Source: Amoeboaphelidium protococcarum (taxonomy: Eukaryota; Aphelidiomycota; Aphelidea). From it: a stretch of 64,000 bases of DNA. A program made the position numbers and the translations under genes. Within the stretch, counting starts at the first letter, position 1; each line of letters begins with the position of its first letter. This document shows, piece after piece, positions 24,949 to 35,576 of the stretch. The notes below the pieces were generated by a model, which did no database searches, was not told the origin of the DNA, and worked only from the letters and a program-made list of their open reading frames with translations. The stretch is taken from the NCBI GenBank assembly GCA_023515745.1, contig JALECJ010000257.1, positions 2,606,687 through 2,670,686 of the forward strand, given 5' to 3'.

Positions 24949-26254
24949 ATGAAATTGCTAACCAGCTTAGCTGCATTGTTAATAGCTCAAACAATTAGTG
25001 CCGGCTACGTGTGCTCTGATGAAACTGTGACCTAAACCAACCAGGTGCAGAAGGCTGACTTCCTCTTCCTGATTGACGCGTCTGGCTCCATGTGTGAGAA
25101 GATTGATGGTGTCATCAAGGGTATGAAGAAGTTTGCATCCAAGATTCAATCTAGCAAGATTGATGCTTAGTATGCTCTGGTCCTTTTTGGTGGTAAGCCC
25201 GAGATTCGTGTACCTTTAACCTCTAACCATGGTTAACTGGTATCTAATCTGGAGGCTATCGACTGTACTTCTGGTGGTTAGGAGGCTTCCTTTGAGGCTA
25301 TGCGTATGGCTCTGACTAACAAGGGTAGAGACATGAACAAGGCTTGTGACAAGAAGGTGTCTGCTGCTGACTGTATCCTGGACTGGCGTGCTGATGCAAC
25401 TAAGGTGTTTTTGCATGCTACTGATGAAGACTCTGACCTGCCTACCGTTTCCTCTTACTTCGCGAAGAATTAGGGTGTTGAAGATGCTTTCTGTACTCAG
25501 ATGTACGATGTTGCTGCTAAAAAATGCTATCTGACCAGTCTGTATGACATTTTTGCTCAATTCGAGCCTGGCTTTGGTCCTGTTGCTAAGACTGACTACA
25601 TTTATTACTATCCTGGTGATAGAAGGAACAAGGCAGGTTACTACAGTTTGTCTGGTCTGCAGAACTATTACCGCACTGGTAGTGCTCTGACTTTGACTGA
25701 TGGTTTCGAGAATGAGATCATTGAGACTGCTAAGATGTTGTCTGATAATGGTGTTATCGTCAACAGTCTGGTCAGTATGATTGCTGGTACCGAGTAATTG
25801 ATTGCTGATACTAATCAGGTGTTCCCTATCAGCGGCTATTCCTCTGCCACGAGTAATTACTTCCTGACTAAGAAATTGAGTAATGCTGATAACATTAACG
25901 TTGCTGCTTATCAGTTTGGCCACCCTAACTATCAGAGTTAGAACTAGCAGACTTTTGCCAACTTTGATGGCCAGAAGACTTTGACTGCTCTGAATGCTTT
26001 GGGACTGGGTAACTCTTTGCAGGCTCGTATGCTGAAGAGTGGTAACTTTATGAGAGTGTTTGACATTAACACCTTCATTGGCGGAAAGAACACTGCGATC
26101 ATTGAGTCCTTCTTTGAGCAGTTTGTGACTACTACTAGCTATGTTTAGTAGAAGTGTGTATTCGTCCCTGATACTACTACTCGTAAAAGTACCACCACTA
26201 CCACCACACCTGCTCGTACTACCACCACTACTCGTCCTACCACTACTACTACTA

Positions 26255-26285
<31 letters not shown>

Positions 26286-27885
26286 AACTACCACGACTAC
26301 TACAACTACCACCACCACTACCACCACCACTACTACTACCACTACCACTCCTACTACCACGACTACTACTTCTACTCGTAGAACTACTACCACCACTACC
26401 ACACCTGCTCGTAGTACTACCACTACTCGTCCTACCTCCACCGTTGCTCCTATCACATCCTCCTCCACCTCCACCGCTGCGTCTACTACTAGCACAAGCT
26501 CTGCCGCTCCAACTTCCACCTCCACTAGCACTAGCTCAACCACTAGTTCCTCTACTAGCTCCTCTATTGCTACTGTTGAGCCAACAACCACCTCAATCAT
26601 TGTTGAACCAACAACTACTTCTATTATGTCATCCTCCATTGTAGCACCTACTAGTACTAGCTCATTCTCTGCTGTAGTTGAAACTTCTACTTCCTCTGTT
26701 GTAATTGTCGAGCCAACCACCACCTCTTCCTCTAGCGCTGCTGTTACGTCTACTTCAGAGTCAACCACGGAAAGTACTACCTCTACTACTGAAGCTGTGA
26801 CAAGCTCTACTCCTGCTGAGACTACCACGTTTAGTACTGAGGAAGTAACTAGCTCCTCTACTCCTGCTGCTGAGACGTCAACTACCGAGTCTTCTGTTGA
26901 GGCAACTACCTCTACCTCAGAGGTCGTGATTGAGCCTACAACGTCATCAAGCACCATTGAAGAAGTCATCACCACAACTACTACTGAGGCAGTTGAGGAG
27001 ACTAGTTCCACATCCGAGGTTGTTGAAGAGTCTACTACCACGTCTGAAGCGATTGCCACCTCTGAGCCTGTTGTTGAGGAAACTACTACCTCTTCTGAGT
27101 CTGTTGCTGAGGAGACTACCACATCTGCTGCTGCTGAAGAAACCACTTCTACCACTGAGGTTGTTGAAGAGACTTCTACATCTTCTGAGCCTATTGCTGA
27201 AGAAACTTCTACCAGTACCGAGGTTGCTGAAGAGACTACAACGTCGTCTGAGCCTGTTGCTGAGGAAACTACAACCACTACTGAAGAAGTTTAGGAAGAG
27301 ACTTCTACCTCTACTACTGAAATTGTTGAGGAAACTGAAGCTCCTTCAGAGCCTGAAGAAGAGCTCCCATCTGAGACTGAGGAAGAGGAAGAAACTCCAT
27401 CTCCTACTCAGGCGGTTATTCGTGACTTTATCATCCCTGGCTTGTTTGAGAAACTGAACAGCCCTCCTATTAGTGAGTCTGGATCTGAACAAGGTGCTGC
27501 GCCAGTCTTCATTATGCCTTCTTCTGATGATGTTGTTGCTCCTCCAGTGAACTTTGAAGTTGCTCCTGCTACACCAGCTGTTATTAAGGTCGTTGCTACT
27601 GATACTCCATAGGGTGCCAATCAGTCTACTTCCTCTAATAATAGCTCTTCCAACGCTACTATCGGAATCTTGGCTCCAACAGCTGCTGCTGCTGCTGCTT
27701 TCGGTCTGTTCATGCTGCGTCGTGGTCGTGCAGTTGCTCGTGACATCAACTACATCTTTGGAGGTGATTCCACATCTGCTGCTACGAACCCATTGTATGC
27801 TGCTCAGTTCTCTTCTCACGAAAACCCTCTGTTCAAGAGCAGAGCTGATGACAGTGAGATTCAAAATGAGAACATCATGGTTTGA
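24949..27885 (+). CDS. Integrin-beta-like vWA adhesion protein, copy 1
   Basis: A 978-codon frame. Residues 1-18 form a signal peptide (MKLLTSLAALLIAQTISAG). A vWA/I domain follows with MIDAS DASGSM at about residue 43. The stretch with EASFEAM, then DWRADATKVFLHATDEDSD, resembles the integrin beta I domain (GWR...LLVF.TD). A second unknown domain runs to about residue 400. A stalk of about 440 residues is first almost pure Thr, then Ser/Thr/Val/Glu. A TM segment (ILAPTAAAAAAFGLFML) precedes RRGR and a 45-residue tail with TNPLY and ENPLF, resembling the tandem NPxY/F motifs by which integrin beta tails bind talin and kindlin. Dictyostelium Sib proteins share this plan. Several conserved Gln are TAA/TAG. 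Function as a surface adhesin is inferred. Confidence 0.85.
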
Positions 27886-30800
27886 TCAAGCTCTGGCCTG
27901 AGCTTCAATTGGGATGAATGTTGAATAATGAATTGAAGAATAATATGGAATGAAAGATGAGTAATGAATGAATGAATGAAACGGACATTTAGGCTGAGTA
28001 CATTTTACTTTGCTAATTGTTTCTACCTGCTAATTGTTTCTACCATCTTACCTCTTACCATTTAGAACTTAGGCTCGCTTACGATGGTTGTCGAGTGCGC
28101 TAGCGCTCTCGTCATCAAACGTGTGAGGGCCTGCCCAGAATTAGTATTTTTCCTCTGGTACGTGACGACGGGTTATCGCGTAATGAAATGCGATATTTGC
28201 ATGATAAAGTTTGTGTTGAATCAATTGAACTTACTTTTGTCTGCAGATGCAGTACTGCGCGGAGAACAATGTGCTATTAGTGCAAGACCATTCGATCGAC
28301 ATCTTTCTAGGATGTCGGAATGATAATATGACGCAGGGAGACATAACAGAGACGATAGACATTTGTGAAAGAACGAATTAAAAGCTGAGCTGATCGAGTA
28401 CGAATTCTTGGTGACGACAGCATACTAGAGAGCTTAAGCCCGCTGGCTGTGAAACGCGCTCATAATACTTCCTAAACGATTACCACGTTCAGAAACGCCA
28501 TTTGTGTATGGACATACGGAATTGTGAATAACTAATTGATACCGCACTTAAAGCAGAACACTTTTAATTTTTGGTTTTGATAACCTCATCTAATGTAAGC
28601 GTGAAGAGCAGGGATGGAGCGTTTAAGTACCTGCCTCGTATCTGGTCCGGGTCAAATAATCTGGGCAGTAAAAGAAGGATGACTTTGCTTAGATACAGTA
28701 GTAGGGATTTACCAAAATTTACTCATTTCCATACAGATTTGTCTGTCACATTGAATCCACTCTTCTCGTTTACAGTGACAAATAACTCAATTCATATAAA
28801 TTAATCTTATTCACAGCATCAGCATAATACACCAGTTACATCAGATAACTATTACGTTGACGGCCATACTTATTTTTCTATGCACACTTCACATTGGCTA
28901 AAATGGAAAAAGACCATTCACTGCTGCAATTACTAGATAGCCAAAGTTAGCGCAGGAACTAACGCTTGATTGTAGACGGGAAGAGAATCAAACTGAAGCC
29001 AGCGTAGTTCTATTTCCAGAGTGCGACAGCTCAAATTTAATGTCATCATCTCGATATGTAAATATACTCCTTATCTTGATTCTAATATCGGAAATTTTAC
29101 TTCAATTGTTCTTTAGTGAAGCCAGATCGTTTATAACGCACAGATAATCGCAATATATGATCAATTTTCCCTAAGCAGCTAGTCGATATCAAGATTAGAT
29201 TTACGAGTTTAACAGCTTGCATAGTATTAGGACTAAGACATTGTTATAATACAGTGAAGAACATTACAAATATGGAGCAATGCTTTAAATGGAATAATTA
29301 AGCAGATGGCTCGGATTTGAGAATAGGGCAGAATAGAGCAATTAGCTAGGAGCTAATCAAACAAATTTTCAGACTGAGGCCAATAGTCAACATCGCGACT
29401 GGAATGAGTAAATAATGAGAGAGCTCTCACATTCAGACAACTTTTCCATGTGCAAATTTTTTAAGAGCAAATTCTATACCCAGTTGATCACTTCTTCCCA
29501 GGGATGAATCCTTGCTAGCTATTCTCTTATCTTTTATAACACCACGCGCAAGTCTCCACTAACTTTTAAGCTCCGTAACATCTAATTCAAACTATTCATC
29601 GATACAACTGAATTGATACCACATAGTATAAGCTGTTGTCAAATCAATTAAAGACGCATTCTCCAACATCGATTACAGATTTTAAGTCAGAAATCTAAAA
29701 TCCAATTCTTCTAACAGTTAATTGCAAGTGGATATCATAGTCATTCAAATCAAAGTTGCATTTAGCATGAGGATCAGAGGCTTCACCTCGTAATGACTGT
29801 TCTTGTGTTACTCCATAAACAATTTCAATATAACAAACTACTTAGATGCTGCCTTTTCTAAGTCTTTAATATTAAGTCTTTAATATAACCGCTATTGCAA
29901 AGCATAAAATCATTGATATACGCTCTAAGACACTTGATTGCGATGATGGCTTTAGATGAATCCGCTGTCTTGTCGTATAAGATTTAGTATACAGTACCCA
30001 CTTATATAACCACATCATCACAAAAAATCAGGAGCTGCAAAAACTTGATATTACAGATAGAGTTGAAAACCAGAGCAGGTCACGATATCATCTTGCAAGG
30101 AGTTGAGACATAATGTTGCAAACGACCCAAGATCCTCCTAAAATTAGCTATGTTGCCTCAACGGGCAGACCAGCGCGTGTCACCCTTTAAGATGAACTGG
30201 CAGTTGATCCAACAATATTACTAGATTTAGCTAAACTCTACAGCTACGCTTTCTTCTAATTAGAATCACAGAAATGAATATAAATACTTCCAAGTTCCTT
30301 TAAGCAGATCACGATATCCACATTGTTTTTTCCAATTCTTCTAAAGCGAAAATTAGACCGATGCGCCAACGTTAATTACCTTGAGGAGGATGTTTCTCGT
30401 CAGCGGCAGACTCAATTTGATAACCATCATAATTGGAACATCATCGGAGACTGAGGGTTAGCGCTTTATACAAGAAAACTAAATGAGTATGTCTAATAAT
30501 GATTGTTGACCCTTTTTTAAAAGTCGAATGGATCGTTAATGACAAAGAATAAAGAGAGGTAAAACAATGAACCGAACAGTGACTCCAAACGTGATATAAA
30601 GTGCGAATAACATTAATTTGTATTTTGTGATATGGTTAAACCAGGCCAAATTTTGTAAAATACTTATCTTGCGTTACGTTCCTGACCGAGAGGTCATTGA
30701 CATGCTCAGATAATCACACCACAAGAGCAATCACACTTTTAAGTAAGGACTGGTTACTGCTCTTATTTAGCGACTGCCACAAGCATTTGAGTCTATCATT

Positions 30801-31371
30801 GATTTGTAATCAAATGAAACTCGAAGCCGATATGCCTAAATTGACAAAGTATATGTCATGAGTGAAGGTCAGGTAAAATCATTGATGTAAAAAGAGCTAA
30901 AAGGAATTGTATAGTGTAAGATTTTGTGCTTGCTGAACACTAGTTTCACTATGTTTCCTTACTACCAAAAGACGCAGATCGATTCAAGCCGTTCAGCATG
31001 GATGTACAGTAAAATCAGTTAAGGCCATAGCGACCCTGGTCATGATGCAATGGGTTTCACTTCATACAACTGCACACAAGAGCTCTATATATACATCACA
31101 GTAGTAACAAATCTGTTTTTTGTTTTGTACAGCCTTTACTGGCATTTCGTGTTGCCATGGAAATGAACTGATTGCCAAATCGGAAATTCCAGTTTGAGAA
31201 TTTCATTGCGAGCCAATCGCATCATCGCATTGTGTCCAATCAGCTTAACTGTGGCGCGCATATCGAACATGGGCCGCTTGAGCCAAAGTCTAATCCACAC
31301 TCTTCTCTTCTCTTTACTATCAACTCCTCTTCCATCTGTCTGTGTATCTAAACTACGTTACTGTTAATAAA
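27886..31371. other. 3.5-kb spacer between vWA copies 1 and 2
   Basis: The first about 100 bp resemble the 3' flank of copy 2, and the last about 175 bp match the 5' flank of copy 1, so both lie inside the duplicated unit. Between them I see short tandem repeats (GAAT units near 27965, a doubled 19-bp CTAATTGTTTCTACC-type unit at 28011-28050, a 13-bp doubling near 29866-29892) and one candidate spliced gene on the minus strand. Nothing else is convincing. Confidence 0.5.
29433..30018 (-). CDS. Candidate two-exon gene of unknown function
   Basis: Exons 30018-29787 and 29710-29433 join in frame across a 76-nt GT...TTAG intron to give 169 residues. The second exon reads like genuine protein (LENASLIDLTTAYTMWYQF, then LDVTELKSQWRLARG), but I recognise no family. 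Protein-like frames continue on the same strand both upstream (30140-30060, EDLGSFATLCLNSLQDD) and downstream, so a longer multi-exon gene is possible. With TGA as the only stop, open frames are common. RNA evidence would be needed to accept this model. Confidence 0.28.
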
Positions 31372-34299
31372 ATGAAATTGCTAACCAGCTTAGCTGCATT
31401 GTTAATAGCTCAAACGATTAGTGCCGGCTACGTGTGCTCTGATGAAACTGTGACCTAAACCAACCAGGTGCAGAAGGCTGACTTCCTCTTCCTGATTGAC
31501 GCGTCTGGCTCCATGTGTGAGAAGATTGATGGTGTCATCAAGGGTATGAAGAAGTTTGCATCCAAGATTCAATCTAGCAAGATTGATGCTCAGTATTCTT
31601 TGGTCCTTTTTGGTGGCAAGCCCGAGATTCGTGTACCCTTAACCTCTAACCATGGTTAACTGGTATCCAATCTGGAGGCTATCGACTGTACTTCTGGTGG
31701 TTAGGAAGCTTCCTTTGAGGCTATGCGTATGGCTCTGACCAACAAGGGTAGAGACATGAACAAGGCTTGTGACAAGAAGGTGTCTGCTGCTGACTGTATC
31801 CTGGACTGGCGTGCTGATGCAACTAAGGTGTTTTTGCATGCTACCGATGAGGACTCTGACCTGCCTACCGTGTCCTCTTACTTTGCGAAGAATCAGGGTG
31901 TTGATGATGCTTTCTGTACTCAGCTGTATGATGTTGCTACCAAGAAGTGTTATCTGGACAGTCTGTATGACATTTTTGCTCAATTTGAGCCTGGTTTTGG
32001 TCCTGTCGTAAAGGCTGACTACATTTACTACTATCCTGGCAATCTTCTTAACAAGGCAGGTTACTATAGTATGTCTGGTCTGTAAAACTATTACCGTACT
32101 GGTAGTGCTTTGACTTTGACTGATGGATTTGAGAATGAGATCATTGAGACTGCTAAGATGTTGTCTGATAATGGTGTTATCGTCAACAGTCTGGTAAGCA
32201 TGATTGCTGGTACCGAGTAATTAATTGCTGATACTGATCAGGTGTTTCCTATTAGCGGCTATTCCTCTGCTACGAGTAATTACTTCTTGACTAAGAAATT
32301 GAGTAATGCTGATAACATTAACGTTGCTGCTTATCAGTTTGGCCACCCTAACTATCAAAGTTAGAACTAGCAAACGTTTGCCAACTTTGATAGCCAGAAG
32401 ACTTTGACTGCTTTGAATGCTTTGGGACTGGGTAACTCTTTGCAGGCTCGTATGCTGAAGAGTGGTAACTTTATGAGAGTGTTTGACATTAACACCTTCA
32501 TTGGAGGAAAGAATACTGCTATCATTGAGTCCTTTTTTGAGCAGTTTGTGACTACTACTAGCTATGTTTAGCAGAAGTGTGTATTCGTGCCTGACACCAC
32601 TACTCGTAAAACTACCACTACTACTACCACACCTGCTCGTACTACCACCACTACTCGTCCTACCACTACTACTACTACTACTACTACCACTACCACTACC
32701 ACTACCACTACCACTACTACTACCACTACAACTACTACAACTACTACTACTACTACTACTACTACCACACCTACTTCCACCACTACTACATCTACTCGTA
32801 GAACTACCACCACTACCACCACACCTGATCGTAGTACTACCACCTCCTCACGTCCTACCTCCACTGTTGCTCCTATCACATCCTCCTCCACCTCCACCGC
32901 TGCTTCTACTATTAGCACAAGCTCTGCCACTCCAACCTCCACCTCCACTAGCACTAGCTCAAGCACTAGTTCCTCTATTAGCACCTCCACAACTACTCTT
33001 GAGCCAACAACCACCTCTACCACTGTGGAACCAACAACTACTTCTGTCACGTCATCCTTCATTGTAGAACCTACTAGTACTAGCTCATCCTCTGCTGTAG
33101 TTGAAACTTCTACTTCCTCTGTTGCAATTGTCGAGCCAACCACCACCTCTTCCTTTAGCGCTGTTGAGACTACTTCTGAGTCAACCACTGAAAGTGCTAC
33201 CTCTACGACTGAGGCTGTGACAAGCTCTACTCCTGCTGAGACTACCACGTTTACTACTGAGGAAGTAACTAGCTCCTCTACTCCTGCTGCTGAGACGTCA
33301 ACTACTGAGTCTTCTGTCGAGGCAACTACCTCTGAGTCTTCTGTCGAGGCAACTACCTCTACCTCAGAGGTTGTTATTGAGCCTACAACGTCATCAAGCA
33401 CCATTTAGGAAATTATCACCACAACTACTACTGAGGCAGTTGAGGAGACTAGTTCCACATCTGAGATTGCTGAAGAGTCCACCACCACGTCTGAAGTGAT
33501 TGCCACGTCCGATCCTGTTGTTGAGGAGACTACTACCTCTGCTGCTGTTGAAGAAACCACCACTAGCACTGAAATCGTTGAAGAGACCACCACATCTGCT
33601 GAGCCTATTGCTGAAGAAACTTCTACCAGTACCGAGATTGCTGAAGAGACTACAACGTCGTCTGAGCCTGTTGCTGAGGAAACCACAACCACCACTGAAG
33701 AAGTTTAGGAAGAGACTTCTACATCTACTACTGAAATTGTTGAGGAAACTGAAGCTCCTTCAGAGCCTGAAGAAGAGCTCCCATCTGAGACTGAGGAAGA
33801 GGAAGAAACTCCATCTCCTACTCCAAAGGTTGTTCGTGACTTTGTCATCCCTAAGCTGTTTGAAAAGATGAACAGTCCTCCAATTAGTGAGTCTGGATCT
33901 GAACAAGGTGCTGCCCCAGTCTTTATCATGCCTGCTTCGGATGATGTTGTTGCTCCTCCAGTTAACTTTGAAGTTGCGCCTGCTACTCCTGCTGTCATTA
34001 AGGTCGTTGCTACTGATGCTCCATAGGGTGCCAATCAGTCTACCTCCTCCAATAATAGCTCTTCGAACGCTACTATCGGAATCTTGGCTCCAACGGCCGC
34101 TGTTGCTGCTGCTTTCGGTCTGTTCATGCTGCGTCGTGGTCGTGCAGTTGCTCGTGACATCAACTACATCTTTGGTGGTGATTCCACATCTGCTGCTACT
34201 AATCCATTGTACGCTGCTCAGTTCTCCGCACACGAAAACCCTTTGTTCAAGAGCAGAGCCGATGATAGTGAGATTCAAAATGAGAACATAATGGTTTGA
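31372..34299 (+). CDS. Integrin-beta-like vWA adhesion protein, copy 2
   Basis: A 975-codon frame nearly identical to copy 1 in signal peptide, vWA domain, TM segment and tail (TNPLY, ENPLF retained). It differs mainly by small in-frame length changes in the Thr tract and the Ser/Thr/Glu stalk, for example an extra ESSVEATTS unit near 33330. The MIDAS DASGSM and the Cys positions of the ectodomain are kept. Gln at several positions switches between TAA, TAG and CAG/CAA when compared with copy 1, which by itself shows the codons are synonymous. Gene, promoter and 3' flank were duplicated as a block about 6.42 kb apart. Confidence 0.85.
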
Positions 34300-35576
34300 T
34301 CAAGCTCTGGCCTGAGCTTTAATTGGGATGAAAGATTGAATAATAGGAAATGAAAGATGAATAATGAATGATGGTGATGTTGAACTTCTTTTTTATTTCA
34401 TTTTGAACGCGTCGTAATAGCTCTTAATCGCGAGTTAATTTTAATTTAGATGACTTTTTATTTCATTTTGAACGCGTCGTAATAGCTCTTAATCGCGAGT
34501 TAATTTTAATTTAGATGACGAATAATAGGAAATGAAAGATGAATAATGAATGATGGTGATGTTGAACTTCTTTTTTATTTCATTTTGAACGCGTCGTAAT
34601 AGCTCTTAATCGCGAGTTAATTTTAATTTAGATGACTTTTTATTTCATTTTGAACGCGTCGTAATAGCTCTTAATCGCGAGTTAATTTTAATTTAGATGA
34701 CTATCACTTTGCTTGCCACCATACAGCTGAACAAATGCTAAGCAAATGTATTCATAAGGTGTTTTAAAACAATCTGGTGGAGGCGGGTGGCTGTACTCAG
34801 CCACAACTTGATCGACTGCTGTATTAATCGAAATAAGTCGCTTGCGCCTTGAATCTTGAAAGTGAAGGAAATATACTTAATGAAAGTGAAGGATTTATGC
34901 TTATTAATTAGCAGTTCTCTAATTATCCTAAAACGGGTTCCGTAACTTTTAGCTTAAGTAGCAATTTTATTTCATTGAATGCGTGTTGTGTATAACCAGT
35001 AGTTTTTAGGTTGAGGTATAAAATTATTGTTTATCAATATGTAAAGCGACGCGCTATCATTTTATGACAAGAGTAAAATCGCACTAAGCGTGTTCATCTA
35101 AACTAACGTTCATGTCTTAAACCCAAGATTTTTGTTTATAGTGAAGAGATAAGATAAGATAATTTATGGTATAATGTTTTGTAGGTGAAAACACTGATTT
35201 AGTTTAGCTGGACCCCTAGCTGTTACTGCAGCATCGTTATAGTGACCAAGCTCAATGAAAAACGGTAGAATCCGAATACCTCTCGCACTGAAAGGCTATC
35301 CATCTAACTTCCCTGATAGGCTATTTTTATGCATGCCTTTCACTTAAACTTTAATATCTAATCTTTCCAGAATATTCTTTCCAGACATGAAATATCTAAA
35401 TATATCCAAATAAATAACCATCCAATCTTCGTGTCCAAAAGTATCCAATCAGCACCAGATTACGTAGCATATGGCTGAAAGCAATGTCGCAACCACTCGT
35501 TAAACACTTCATAGTCCTTCTCCTCCTCCCTTAATCACAATCCTCTCAACAACTAATAACAATCGTAAAATTAATA
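34300..35576. other. 1.3-kb spacer between vWA copies 2 and 3
   Basis: Apart from the nested repeat at 34338-34701 this spacer shows no gene or RNA that I can support. A CT-rich stretch (about 35515-35545) precedes the start of copy 3, as before copies 1 and 2. Confidence 0.5.
34338..34701. repeat. Nested tandem repeat, 182 bp x2 containing 65 bp x4
   Basis: A 182-bp unit (34338-34519) is repeated immediately (34520-34701). Each unit ends with two copies of a 65-bp subunit that begins TTTTTATTTCATTTTGAACG and carries ACGCGTCG and AATCGCGAG. All four subunits look identical by eye. Recent unequal exchange is the simple explanation. Being next to a tandem gene array it may mark a recombination-prone spot, or act as a terminator or regulatory block for copy 2. 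Confidence 0.9.

Noticed and set aside
26141-26644. Plus-strand Leu/Pro-rich frames over the vWA stalks
   Set aside because: They are +1 shadows of the same repetitive stalk coding sequence.
26145-27278. Long minus-strand poly-Val/Glu frame (also 32568-33404 and 36767-37936)
   Set aside because: These are antisense shadows of Thr/Ser-rich stalk codons (ACN/AGN read backwards as valine and others). No start context or domain is present.
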